Shown one piece after another: positions 17,242 through 24,154 of a stretch of DNA of 39,924 bases (positions are counted from its first letter, which is position 1; every line of letters begins with the position of its first letter). Both the position numbers and the translations under genes were made by a program. The notes under the pieces were generated by a model. That model ran no database searches. It saw only the letters and a list, made by a program, of their open reading frames with translations, and was not told the origin of the DNA. Source of the DNA: a virus; the IMG/VR virus record IMGVR_UViG_3300032579_000041, positions 1 to 39,924 of that record; one strand, 5' to 3'.

Positions 17242-18854
17242 TGGGAATAACAGCTCAAGATTTGTCTGGAATTATTAAAGGTGGCAAAGTTGAAGAGCCT
17301 GCGCCTAAAATTTCAAGTCAAGATATTTCTAGTATTTTAAAAAATACTGAACAAGAGGGTATTGATTGGGCTGATGTTCCTATTCAAGCAATTACAAATG
17401 TTCCAAAAAGTGCAATAGAATTTGGAAAAAATATTTATGAAACAGTAAGACATCCCATTAGAACTGCTGGCGGTGTAATGGATTTAGCAGCAGGAACTTT
17501 GCACAATATTACTCCAAATCATATTGCTGATTGGATTGATAAAGCAGATTGGAATCCTGATGCTAAAGAGAGAGCAGTTCAAACAGCTAATGCTGTAGGC
17601 CATTTATATAAAAACAGATATGGCACAAGCGAAGGCTTTAAAGAAGCAATTGCTACAGACCCAGTAGGAGTTGCTAGTGATGTTGCTGCCATTTTGTCTG
17701 GTGGCTCATCTTTGGCAAGTAAAACAGGGGTTATTGAAAAAGCTGCAAATTTAGCTGAAAAAGCAGGTGTTCCTGAAAAAGTATTGCAAACAGCAGAAAA
17801 AGTTGCTGAAAATGTAAATCCTGTAACAGCTACAGGAAATGTTGTTTCAGCAGTAGGAAAGCCTTTGCTTGGTTCTCTTACTGGAGTTGGTTCAGAAAAC
17901 ATTGCCAATGCAGCAAAAGCTGGTTTCACAGGCGATACTTCATTTGTAAATCAAATGCGTGGTAATGCACCTATAAATGCTCCGTTAGACGCTGCTAGAG
18001 CTAATTTAGCAAAAATGCATGAAAACAGAAGCAATGCTTATCGTTCAGGCATGACAGATATAACAGGAGATAAATCTGTCTTAAGTTTTAATGATATTGA
18101 TTCTGCATTACAAAAAGCTAAAGATTCTATTTCTTTTAAAGGAAAAGCAAAAGATGATATTGCATTGCAAAATATTGATGAATTGTCTAAAGAAATTAAT
18201 GCCTGGAGAAATTTAAACCCTGCTGAATATCATACACCTGAAGGTTTAGATGCATTAAAACAACGAATTGGAGCAATTACAAATCGTATTCCATACGAGG
18301 AAGCTAATTCAAATCGTATTGGCGGAAATATTTATAACGCTGTTAAAGACACTATTTCTGCTCAAGCCCCTAAATATGCTCAAGTAATGAATGATTATCA
18401 TGAGGCTTCAGACACAATTAAAGAAATTGAAAAAGCTCTTTCTCTGGGAAATAAAGCTTCTGCTGATACTGCAATGCGTAAATTGCAAAGCATTACAAGA
18501 AACAATGTAAATACAAATTATGGTCAAAGATTAACTCTTGCTCAACAATTAGAACAAGAAGGTGGTAGACCATTTATTAATGCTTTATCAGGACAAGCTA
18601 TGAGTTCTCCTGTTGCCAGAGGATTGGCTGGAACTGTTGAAAATGCTTCAACTCTAGCTGGATTAGTAAATCCTGCATTTTGGGCAGCAATTCCATTTCA
18701 AACACCTAGATTGGTTGGAGAAGCTTTATATGCTGGTGGTCGTGGCGCAAAAGCACTTTCTAAATTATCTGAAAAAACAGGCATAGGTCAGAAAAAAGCT
18801 AATGCTCTTGCTGATATGTTACAAAATATCAATAAAACGCAAGAAGAACAGTAA
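17241..18854 (+). CDS. Putative ejection protein (P22 gp16 position)
   Basis: 537 residues, mostly helical. Residues about 1-35 contain two similar amphipathic stretches (AQDLSGIIKGGK and SQDISSILKN). A conserved-looking block follows (RHPIRTAGGVMDLAAGTLHN, then DPVGVASDVAAILSGG). The middle is charged coiled-coil sequence and the end is Ala and Gly rich. Large helical proteins of this kind are the third ejection protein in P22-like phages. No lytic transglycosylase motif was seen. It is the last gene before the lysis cassette. Confidence 0.55.
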   Translation: MGITAQDLSGIIKGGKVEEPAPKISSQDISSILKNTEQEGIDWADVPIQAITNVPKSAIEFGKNIYETVRHPIRTAGGVMDLAAGTLHNITPNHIADWIDKADWNPDAKERAVQTANAVGHLYKNRYGTSEGFKEAIATDPVGVASDVAAILSGGSSLASKTGVIEKAANLAEKAGVPEKVLQTAEKVAENVNPVTATGNVVSAVGKPLLGSLTGVGSENIANAAKAGFTGDTSFVNQMRGNAPINAPLDAARANLAKMHENRSNAYRSGMTDITGDKSVLSFNDIDSALQKAKDSISFKGKAKDDIALQNIDELSKEINAWRNLNPAEYHTPEGLDALKQRIGAITNRIPYEEANSNRIGGNIYNAVKDTISAQAPKYAQVMNDYHEASDTIKEIEKALSLGNKASADTAMRKLQSITRNNVNTNYGQRLTLAQQLEQEGGRPFINALSGQAMSSPVARGLAGTVENASTLAGLVNPAFWAAIPFQTPRLVGEALYAGGRGAKALSKLSEKTGIGQKKANALADMLQNINKTQEEQ

Positions 18855-18912
18855 ATTTATTTTTTATATCTAACGTAAAATTAAAAAATATTGGTAAATA
18901 AGGATTTATGAA

Positions 18913-19143
18913 ATGTCTTTCGATTTTGATCCAGTTAGATATGGTGTTCTTTGGCAAAAAGTCGAAGATTATGAGCGTAAATTTGATTCAATGGAAAAGA
19001 AAATTGATAAGCTAGAAAGCTCTATTGATCGCCTTGTCAGTATTGCCGATAAATCATCAGGTGGTTTATGGGTTGGAATGGCTTTAGTATCTGGAATTAG
19101 CGGATTACTAAGCTTTGTTGCTGGTCTTTATCATTCAAAATGA
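18913..19143 (+). CDS. Small coiled-coil membrane protein of the lysis cassette
   Basis: 76 residues. Residues 13-45 form a heptad-like coiled coil (KVEDYERKFDSMEKKIDKLE), followed by one hydrophobic span (LWVGMALVSGISGLLSFVAG, about 51-71). The layout resembles XhlA/hemolysin-type lysis accessory proteins. It overlaps the next gene by 4 bases (ATGA at 19140). It could be an antiholin or holin partner; no direct evidence separates these. Confidence 0.65.
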   Translation: MSFDFDPVRYGVLWQKVEDYERKFDSMEKKIDKLESSIDRLVSIADKSSGGLWVGMALVSGISGLLSFVAGLYHSK

Positions 19144-19322
19144 AAGCTCAAAGATCAAAAACAATGTGGTTTTCATTAGCATTGGTGATTTTTGGAGCTT
19201 TATTTGACAACTTTTCTTATGTCCAAAACCTTATTGATCCAAAATATTATGGCATTTGTCTTATTGTTATTGGCATTATCGTTGCTATATTGCGCTTTAT
19301 AACTTCTAAACCAATAGAATAA
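19140..19322 (+). CDS. Putative holin, two membrane spans
   Basis: 60 residues with a basic N-terminus (MKAQRSK) and two hydrophobic segments (MWFSLALVIFGALFD at about 9-23, and YYGICLIVIGIIVAILRFI at about 36-54). Size and topology fit a class II holin, and it sits directly before spanin and endolysin genes. Start overlaps the upstream stop (ATGA); its stop overlaps the next ATG (TAATG). No family signature beyond topology. Confidence 0.65.
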   Translation: MKAQRSKTMWFSLALVIFGALFDNFSYVQNLIDPKYYGICLIVIGIIVAILRFITSKPIE

Positions 19323-19729
19323 TGTTTCCTTTACCAATACTTACTTATGTCAAACTTGTAGCTATTGCTTTTGCTTTACTCTTTTCCGCTTACCTTGGTT
19401 ACAATTTTGAACATAGTCGATTCTTGGCTTTTAAAGCATCAATTATTGAAGAAACAAGGAAAAAAGAAATTGAACAACAAGCCAAAACTGACGAAATAAG
19501 GAAAGTTAAAGATGCTCAAATACAGTCTATCAATAATCAGCTTGCTAATGCTCTTGTCCAGTTGCGGAACAGGCCCAGCCGTTCTGACACCACCAGCAAT
19601 GGACAAAGTGGAACTGGGGCAACCCTTTATGCCGAAGATGCAGAATTTCTTATCAGGGAAGCTGCCAGAGCAGACCAAATAAGAACTGGTCTAGATGCTT
19701 GTTATAAACAATATGATGCAATTAAATAA
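19322..19729 (+). CDS. Rz: Inner-membrane spanin (Rz-like)
   Basis: 135 residues. One N-terminal membrane anchor (YVKLVAIAFALLFSAYLGY, about 9-27) is followed by a long charged periplasmic helix (FKASIIEETRKKEIEQQAKT and on). This is the i-spanin layout, although sequence identity to classical Rz is not obvious. A lipoprotein gene lies inside it in the +1 frame, which is the classical Rz/Rz1 arrangement and strongly supports the call. Its 3' end overlaps the endolysin start. Confidence 0.82.
   Translation: MFPLPILTYVKLVAIAFALLFSAYLGYNFEHSRFLAFKASIIEETRKKEIEQQAKTDEIRKVKDAQIQSINNQLANALVQLRNRPSRSDTTSNGQSGTGATLYAEDAEFLIREAARADQIRTGLDACYKQYDAIK
19512..19682 (+). CDS. Rz1: Outer-membrane spanin lipoprotein (Rz1), embedded in Rz
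   Basis: 56 residues in the +1 frame relative to Rz and wholly inside it; too short for usual ORF cutoffs. The N-terminus MLKYSLSIISLLMLLSSC is a textbook lipoprotein signal: a lysine, a hydrophobic core, then a lipobox LSSC with Cys18 as lipidation site. The mature part is about 38 residues with a proline-containing stretch (GPAVLTPPAM), as in o-spanins. It would link the outer membrane to the Rz helix and disrupt the outer membrane at lysis. Stop TAA 19680-19682, 13 bases before the first possible endolysin start. Confidence 0.88.
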   Translation: MLKYSLSIISLLMLLSSCGTGPAVLTPPAMDKVELGQPFMPKMQNFLSGKLPEQTK

Positions 19730-20318
19730 TCAACAGCTTCAAGCATTAGGAATTGATCCTAAATGGCTCAAACCTTTAAATGATACTTTTGCCAAATATG
19801 GCATAGATACTCCAAAACGCCAAGCAGCCTTTATAGGCCAATGCCAGCATGAATCTAATAATTTTAAAACCCTAGAAGAAAACCTTCATTATTCTGCTGG
19901 TGCTTTGATGAGAGTTTGGCCTTCTCGTTTTCCTGATGATGCAACTGCTGAGAAATACGCAAACAATCCAGAAGCTATTGCAAACAAGGTTTATGGCGGT
20001 AGAGCTGATCTTGGTAATACTGAAGATGGTGATGGCTGGAAATTTCATGGCAGAGGCGTTATACAGCTTACAGGCCGTTCTAACGTAACTGCTTGTGGAA
20101 ATGCATTAGGTCAACCATTTGCAGAGCATCCAGAGCTTCTATTAGATCCTGAATGGGCTTGTATGTCTGCTGGATGGTTCTGGAACAAAAGAAACTTAAA
20201 CGACCTTGCCGATAATGAATCGTGGGAATTAATTACAAAACGCATTAATGGTGGTGTCTTAGGTCTGCAAGACAGAATAGACAAAACTCATAAAGCAATG
20301 GATATTTTAGCGATGTAA
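19713..20318 (+). CDS. GH19 family endolysin
   Basis: 201 residues from the ATG at 19713; ATGs at 19695 and 19716 are alternatives and none has a clear ribosome binding site. The fold is glycoside hydrolase 19 (chitinase/lysozyme): GQCQHESNNFKTLEENLHYS holds the usual glutamates (Glu47 and Glu55/56), with GRGVIQLTGRSN and the tail helix with W171-like aromatic residues further on. In phages this enzyme cleaves peptidoglycan. No signal peptide, so holin-dependent release is expected. The 3' end overlaps the convergent gene 20307-20498 by 12 bases. Confidence 0.92.
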   Translation: MMQLNNQQLQALGIDPKWLKPLNDTFAKYGIDTPKRQAAFIGQCQHESNNFKTLEENLHYSAGALMRVWPSRFPDDATAEKYANNPEAIANKVYGGRADLGNTEDGDGWKFHGRGVIQLTGRSNVTACGNALGQPFAEHPELLLDPEWACMSAGWFWNKRNLNDLADNESWELITKRINGGVLGLQDRIDKTHKAMDILAM

Positions 20319-20498
20319 TCGTTTTTTATGTTTAAGGTTAAGGGCAAGCTCTATTGTGTATTTAAGAGCTTCCCATTCACCTCTTTGCATCACTACTGGA
20401 ATTAACTCTTGTTGAGCATCAATCTCAGCAAATTTTTTAGTTAAATATTCAGCCATTGCTTCTTGCTCATGCTTACTTCTTTTGGGCTTTTTTGTCAT
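20307..20498 (-). CDS. Small hypothetical protein, last gene of the minus block
   Basis: 63 residues, charged, helical by composition (TKKPKRSKHEQEAMAEYLTK, then a region with EALKYTIELALNLKHKK). No recognised family. The start overlaps the upstream stop (ATGA at 20495-20498), so it belongs to the same transcript. It is convergent with the endolysin and overlaps it by 12 bases. Confidence 0.6.
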   Translation of the reverse strand: MTKKPKRSKHEQEAMAEYLTKKFAEIDAQQELIPVVMQRGEWEALKYTIELALNLKHKKRLHR

Positions 20499-20683
20499 AT
20501 AAGCTGAATTAAAGGCTTTTTGTTCTCAACATGGTCTAAAGATGCTTGCCAGGCTTGAGTCCACAGATTAAGAGCTGTAGATCCTTCATAAAAGAAATCA
20601 GGATAAACAGCAAAAAATGCTTCTTCACAATCATCTGATGGAACTTTCACGTTTCCAGCAAAAGGTATATCTTCACTTGTCAT
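20495..20683 (-). CDS. Small hypothetical protein
   Basis: 62 residues, acidic, with aromatic-rich stretches (AFFAVYPDFFYEGS and WTQAWQASLDH). This composition is seen in many small early phage proteins of unknown role. It overlaps the tiny gene upstream (20673-20768) by 11 bases and the next gene by 4 bases, typical of coupled translation. Confidence 0.6.
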   Translation of the reverse strand: MTSEDIPFAGNVKVPSDDCEEAFFAVYPDFFYEGSTALNLWTQAWQASLDHVENKKPLIQLI

Positions 20684-20768
20684 TATCTTTTCCGATTAAA
20701 TACCAAATAATAAAGGCGAAGCCAATCATTACGATTGCATTGAAAATCATGGCCTCGTCATTACTCAT
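20673..20768 (-). CDS. 31-residue single-span membrane peptide
   Basis: Reads MSNDEAMIFNAIVMIGFAFI followed by IWYLIGKDNDK. It has one hydrophobic span with an acidic N-terminus and charged C-terminus. The start overlaps the stop of the 94-residue gene upstream (TAATG at 20766-20770), and its end overlaps the next gene by 11 bases. The coupled junction is the main reason to accept so short a gene. Role unknown. Confidence 0.6.
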   Translation of the reverse strand: MSNDEAMIFNAIVMIGFAFIIWYLIGKDNDK

Positions 20769-21052
20769 TACATTTTTTTCTTTTTAATGCCTTCAGCTCT
20801 ACGAAGATTATGAGAATGTAGTTTTTTTCCTACAGACTTAGGAACTTCTCCAGCTTTTTCAGCTACTTTTGCTGCTACTTTACGAGTAACAATTCTGCCA
20901 TTAGAAAGCTCAAATTCATGCTTTGCGCCTTTGGCAGCTTTGCCAGCCATCTTTTTAAGTTCATCATGGCTATAAGCTTTTGACTTAGCCACAATAACTT
21001 TTCCAGACTTTTCCTTGATAGCAGGAACCAAAACTTTTAGTTTAGTTGCCAT
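20768..21052 (-). CDS. Basic hypothetical protein
   Basis: 94 residues, strongly basic, ending KKKKM, with Lys and Ala-rich helices (DELKKMAGKAAKGAKHEFEL, then VTRKVAAKVAEKAG). This composition fits a nucleic-acid-binding protein, but no fold or motif is recognised. Junctions are TAATG on both sides. Confidence 0.6.
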   Translation of the reverse strand: MATKLKVLVPAIKEKSGKVIVAKSKAYSHDELKKMAGKAAKGAKHEFELSNGRIVTRKVAAKVAEKAGEVPKSVGKKLHSHNLRRAEGIKKKKM

Positions 21053-21255
21053 TATTTGATCCTAAAGATTTTATTGAGTTTAAGAGTGCCTTCATACTCA
21101 ATTTTGCCTTGCTCATCTAAAGAACGCAATGGAAGCTCTTGAAAGTATTTCCATTTGTCTTTGTATGACTGGATCTCTGATGGAGGAACCCAACCAGCTT
21201 TTCTCCAGCGCAAAGTAATGTCAGTACCACTTGCAGTCCAAATATGATGATTCAT
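21052..21255 (-). CDS. Small hypothetical protein
   Basis: 67 residues, Trp- and Lys-rich (DITLRWRKAGWVPPSEI, then KDKWKYFQELPLRSLDEQGK). The pattern resembles small early phage proteins seen near recombination genes, with no known role. A strong ribosome binding site (aaggagg) lies directly before the start and touches the stop codon of the secreted peptide gene upstream. Confidence 0.6.
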   Translation of the reverse strand: MNHHIWTASGTDITLRWRKAGWVPPSEIQSYKDKWKYFQELPLRSLDEQGKIEYEGTLKLNKIFRIK

Positions 21256-21264
21256 ACGGCCTCC

Positions 21265-21411
21265 TTAAAAAACTCTGATTGATCCAGGTGGGCAAGAATA
21301 GCCTGAATAAACAAATACAGCTCCAGCAGGGGTTTTACAAGTAATTACTTGTTGTTGACCATAAGCTGAAATTGCAATCAAAAACAATAAAGCGCAAATT
21401 ATTTTTTTCAT
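21265..21411 (-). CDS. 48-residue secreted peptide with conserved-looking cysteines
   Basis: The N-terminus MKKIICALLFLIAISAYG is a signal peptide (lysines, hydrophobic core, small residues before the cut). The mature part is about 30 residues with two cysteines (ITCKTPAG and SGYSCPPGS) and could form one disulfide in the periplasm. Ribosome binding site aggag lies 5 bases before the start. Placed between the SSB-like gene and a small hypothetical gene. A superinfection or envelope role would be a guess. Confidence 0.65.
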   Translation of the reverse strand: MKKIICALLFLIAISAYGQQQVITCKTPAGAVFVYSGYSCPPGSIRVF

Positions 21412-21419
21412 GATTTCTC

Positions 21420-21674
21420 CTAGAACGGAATATCGGACTCAAGATCAGCCAAATTAGAAGATTTAGGTGTATCTACTTTATCTTCAGGAACATTGAGATA
21501 GGCCCAAAAAGAACCTTCTTTAAGTCCTAATAATGGAATCATTTCTAATTTCAACATTAAGTCACCTTTTTTAGTTTCGGTAACAATCCCAACTGTAGCA
21601 TATCGTTTTTTACTTGTGCCATCTTGAGCTACATATTCCGAAACTGGAGCCTTTACATACCATTTAATAGCCAT
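21420..21674 (-). CDS. Putative single-stranded DNA-binding protein
   Basis: 84 residues. The body has strands suiting an OB fold (KKRYATVGIVTETKKGDLML, then GSFWAYLNVP). The C-terminus LESDIPF is the acidic-aromatic tip by which bacterial and phage SSBs recruit partners (usual form DDDIPF). It abuts the YqaJ exonuclease gene with no gap, and an annealing protein lies further upstream, giving a full recombination module. Shorter than classical SSBs, so the call is tentative. Confidence 0.6.
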   Translation of the reverse strand: MAIKWYVKAPVSEYVAQDGTSKKRYATVGIVTETKKGDLMLKLEMIPLLGLKEGSFWAYLNVPEDKVDTPKSSNLADLESDIPF

Positions 21675-22313
21675 TTAATTTCCCTTCATCAAATTTACTT
21701 CCACTTCTACTTCACTCAAAAACTGCTTAACTTCTGCTTCCATTTCAGCAATAAAAGCTTGATCCCTATCAACTCGCACAATTAGCAACTGACTACGTTC
21801 AGGCATCCGAGGATCAAAACTAATAAAGTCGCACCAATCCCTACCAGTTACAGCCATTTGCGTTTGCATTTGGATAACATATTTGTTAGGTGCTTTTTTA
21901 GCTTTGAAATATTCCCAATGAGTTGCGCTATTAGGACACTTAATTTCCACAATCCCCCTATCAGACACAAGCCCATCAGGGCTACAGCCAAACCACTCAA
22001 TACTAGGATGGTCGATGAAAGCGACTTGATCGACAAAATTATTGGTATTAACTTCATAAGCTACCCTTGCTTGTGGTTCGGTTTGAGTACCCCACTCCAT
22101 TGCTGCATTGGAGTAAGATTCTTGAATGATGCCTGTAGTGCGCTGTAAGGCTAATTCAATAAGGTAATTCTGTCTAGAAGCGGATGGCCCTGTCTTAGTC
22201 TTAGCCAATATGTCGGCTACTCTAGAAGCCGTTACCTTGCCTAATCTAAGCTGATGCCACTCTGGAGTACCTTGTTCTACGGCAATCCTATCCTCAGTTG
22301 TAAAAGTGGTCAT
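21675..22313 (-). CDS. YqaJ-type viral recombination exonuclease
   Basis: 212 residues. Motifs in order are EQGTPEWHQLRLGKVTASR (family N-terminus), AMEWGTQTEPQARVAYE, the catalytic WFGCSPDG and VEIKCP (PD-(D/E)XK nuclease), and a late QMQTQMAVTGRDWCDF. This family works like lambda exonuclease, resecting double-stranded ends for the annealing protein. Start overlaps the upstream stop (ATGA, 22310-22313). Confidence 0.93.
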   Translation of the reverse strand: MTTFTTEDRIAVEQGTPEWHQLRLGKVTASRVADILAKTKTGPSASRQNYLIELALQRTTGIIQESYSNAAMEWGTQTEPQARVAYEVNTNNFVDQVAFIDHPSIEWFGCSPDGLVSDRGIVEIKCPNSATHWEYFKAKKAPNKYVIQMQTQMAVTGRDWCDFISFDPRMPERSQLLIVRVDRDQAFIAEMEAEVKQFLSEVEVEVNLMKGN

Positions 22314-22549
22314 TTTCTTGCTTCCATCATTGCGTCAGCAAATTGATAAGCAGTATTGGCAATCAATTCTTGATAATGTTTATCTGCTTGAAAATTGCTA
22401 GTTTTGTAAGTGTCATCATTTTCTTCGCTTGAATGGTAATTTTCCCAAACTTTAAAAGCCAATGGCATAGCTTTAGCCGCAAAGTAATCACGCAAATCCA
22501 TTCCGTTATGTTCAGGATTGAATGTAGGGTTATATGGAAATGCGTTCAC
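22310..22549 (-). CDS. Small hypothetical protein, GTG start
   Basis: 79 residues. The start is a GTG that overlaps the stop of the 57-residue gene upstream (GTGA). The sequence includes GMDLRDYFAAKAMPLAFKVW and NTAYQFADAMMEARK, a pattern I associate with small early phage proteins of unknown function. No catalytic residues are apparent. Confidence 0.65.
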   Translation of the reverse strand: MNAFPYNPTFNPEHNGMDLRDYFAAKAMPLAFKVWENYHSSEENDDTYKTSNFQADKHYQELIANTAYQFADAMMEARK

Positions 22550-22565
22550 TCTTGTGCCTTTCTTA
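22541..22565. repeat. 25-bp gene-junction repeat, copy 1
   Basis: 22541-22565 and 22711-22735 are identical except at one base (c/t at 22549/22719). Read on the minus strand each holds the end of one gene (RKAQE, stop), an AAGAAAGG ribosome binding site and the start of the next gene. Confidence 0.85.
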
Positions 22566-22719
22566 AGTATTCAGCAAGTCTTTCGCCATAAGTTAAAGAA
22601 TGTATTTCCATTTTCAACGCTTCTATTTCAGCTTGTTGCTGGCGTATCGTGGTAACTGCTTCTTGTAAACAAGGCATTGCAGTAAATTCCAATTCCTTAA
22701 TAAGTTCATTTGCGTTCAT
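22546..22719 (-). CDS. 57-residue coiled-coil peptide
   Basis: Begins MNANELIKELEFTAMPCLQE and continues with a heptad-like helix (TTIRQQQAEIEALKMEI). It ends YLRKAQE, nearly the same as the end of its upstream neighbour (ALRKAQE). The start overlaps the neighbour's stop (ATGA) and its own stop overlaps the next start (GTGA). The gene is bracketed by two copies of a 25-bp repeat, suggesting it entered as a cassette. Confidence 0.7.
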   Translation of the reverse strand: MNANELIKELEFTAMPCLQEAVTTIRQQQAEIEALKMEIHSLTYGERLAEYLRKAQE

Positions 22720-22735
22720 TCTTGTGCCTTTCTTA
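22711..22735. repeat. 25-bp gene-junction repeat, copy 2
   Basis: Second copy of the junction repeat described at 22541-22565, exactly 170 bases away. One gene plus one repeat is the unit that recombination between the copies would lose or duplicate. Confidence 0.85.
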
Positions 22736-22979
22736 GTGCTTTAGCAGTAGCTAATACAATCTTTTTGTATTTGTTAAATTCTTCCCCAGTTTTCCAAATT
22801 TCATGCCCTAGTGGCACAATTTCTGCATCTTGAAGAATAGCTACTACATTTATCTCCTCATCTGTTAGCGTTTTTGCTGGATGGGTGTAGAGTGGAATAT
22901 CGTAGTCAGTCTGAATAAAACCTTCCATTCTTGGCTTGCCTGTGTTTTTATCTATCCACGCTACTGGTTCATTGTTCAT
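22716..22979 (-). CDS. PVAW-type small protein, paralogue 1
   Basis: 87 residues with NEPVAWIDKNTGKPRMEGF, then DIPLYTHPAKTLTDEEI and a terminal helix. This is a common early phage protein type of unknown role (PVAW start, YTHP middle). It is a tandem paralogue of the next gene (22976-23209). The core is conserved at DNA level too: about 40 bases near 22860-22900 match 23085-23123. Junctions are ATGA on both sides. Confidence 0.7.
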   Translation of the reverse strand: MNNEPVAWIDKNTGKPRMEGFIQTDYDIPLYTHPAKTLTDEEINVVAILQDAEIVPLGHEIWKTGEEFNKYKKIVLATAKALRKAQE

Positions 22980-23209
22980 TTCTCACTAGCCTTTCTTAGT
23001 ATTGCTCTAGCAATTTGAATTGCAAACCTATGAGGAACATCCCAACAAGTCCCAATATCTTCATTTACTTTGATTATTTCTTCATCTGTTAGTGTCTTTG
23101 CTGGATGAATGTAGAGTGGAATACCGCCATCATAATTAACTTTGTTGTCGTGTTTAATGCACATATATGCACCATCTTTTTCAAACATCCACGCTACTGG
23201 TTTGTTCAT
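22976..23209 (-). CDS. PVAW-type small protein, paralogue 2
   Basis: 77 residues with KPVAWMFEKDGAYMCIKHD, then GIPLYIHPAKTLTDEEI. It shares start, core and C-terminal helix with paralogue 1, so the pair arose by tandem duplication and diverged in the variable middle. Start overlaps the stop of the 32-residue membrane peptide. Role unknown. Confidence 0.7.
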   Translation of the reverse strand: MNKPVAWMFEKDGAYMCIKHDNKVNYDGGIPLYIHPAKTLTDEEIIKVNEDIGTCWDVPHRFAIQIARAILRKASEK

Positions 23210-23304
23210 ATGCCCCCCAAACGAATAGCTAAACGAATTACTGACATTAGGATTACTGAAGCTATAACTAACGTAGCTATGGCTACTTTGTCTGCCCAGC
23301 TCAT
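23206..23304 (-). CDS. 32-residue single-span membrane peptide
   Basis: Reads MSWADKVAIATLVIASVILM followed by SVIRLAIRLGGI. One hydrophobic span with a basic C-terminal side. The start is inside the stop of the annealing protein gene (TCATGA on the plus strand) and its stop overlaps the next start (ATGA). Both junctions are four-base overlaps, the main evidence that this gene is translated. Confidence 0.65.
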   Translation of the reverse strand: MSWADKVAIATLVIASVILMSVIRLAIRLGGI

Positions 23305-23852
23305 GATTGCAACGCCATTAAAATGCCTTTTTGTAGGTCTTTTGCATTAGCAATTATTTGAACGGCATTTTTGTCTTTAGCTACAGCAGAATAAGCTGTT
23401 CCATAAACTTGTTTTAAATCGTCAATGGTTTTGCATACATTGATTTCTGCTGCCCATTCTTTTGCTAATACAGTCAAATCAGGTACATCTTCATCAGGAA
23501 GATCTTCACCAGAATAGATATACAAAGCCAGACCATGCAAAGCAATAGCTTTAACCAGGCATCGTTGCATTGCTGTATTTACTGCCATTGCATCAGGATT
23601 AGCAATAGCTTTGTTTTGATTATTAATGACAGGCATTTGAGCTGTCATAGTTTTGCCAAAAGCCGTTACTGAGCAAAATACCATTAGGGTTTCAGCAAAG
23701 TAAACTGGATCTCCATAAGTCCAGGTAGCTTGAGGATCTTGTTGAAGGAGCTGGTCAACAGCCCAAGACCAGCTTAAATAAGTGAACTTACCTTTCTTTT
23801 CAGTATGCTCGTTTACATTGATTTTGCGTAGTTCTAAAAATTTAGTCATCAC
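23301..23852 (-). CDS. Single-strand annealing protein, DUF1071 type
   Basis: 183 residues. The start region KKGKFTYLSWSWAVDQLLQQ is the DUF1071 signature (YLSWxWAxD). TWTYGDPVYF, NPDAMAVNTAMQRCLVKAIA and LHGLALYIYSGEDLPDE follow in family order. These proteins anneal complementary strands as RecT/Redbeta analogues and pair with the YqaJ exonuclease. The ATG at 23849 is an alternative start to 23852 (MM). Coupled to the 32-residue peptide downstream. Confidence 0.85.
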   Translation of the reverse strand: MMTKFLELRKINVNEHTEKKGKFTYLSWSWAVDQLLQQDPQATWTYGDPVYFAETLMVFCSVTAFGKTMTAQMPVINNQNKAIANPDAMAVNTAMQRCLVKAIALHGLALYIYSGEDLPDEDVPDLTVLAKEWAAEINVCKTIDDLKQVYGTAYSAVAKDKNAVQIIANAKDLQKGILMALQS

Positions 23853-23858
23853 TTTTCC

Positions 23859-24152
23859 TTAATCGTTAATTTCAAACTCTGCTACTTTTTTGGCATGACC
23901 TTCCATGTATTCACAAGCCATTGAAATTAGTTTTTTACCTAATTGCTCGTAATCACCTGAATCAATAACATCTTGCAAAGCTTGAGAATCATCAACTCCC
24001 ATTTCACTTAAAGCCTCAGAAATAGCCCCTGAAGTTCTATAGTCAAATTTGCCACCAACTTTTAAAAGTTGCCAGGTACGTTCCTCAATCTCATCAGAAC
24101 GATCATCGTAATCATTTGGTTCATAGTAAGCATCAGCTCTGTTCATTCCCAT
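23859..24152 (-). CDS. Acidic hypothetical protein
   Basis: 97 residues, acidic (NDYDDRSDEIEERTWQLLKV, then a C-terminal helix with MACEYMEGHAKKVAEFE). Directly upstream of the annealing protein and downstream of the 29-residue peptide, with ribosome binding site aggaggg. No family recognised; acidic character would fit a protein or DNA mimic but that is speculation. Confidence 0.65.
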   Translation of the reverse strand: MGMNRADAYYEPNDYDDRSDEIEERTWQLLKVGGKFDYRTSGAISEALSEMGVDDSQALQDVIDSGDYEQLGKKLISMACEYMEGHAKKVAEFEIND

Positions 24153-24154
24153 GA

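Noticed and set aside
20300-20322. Bidirectional terminator between endolysin and minus block (CGAT-GTA-ATCG plus T run)
   Set aside because: The stem has only four base pairs and lies within overlapping coding ends.
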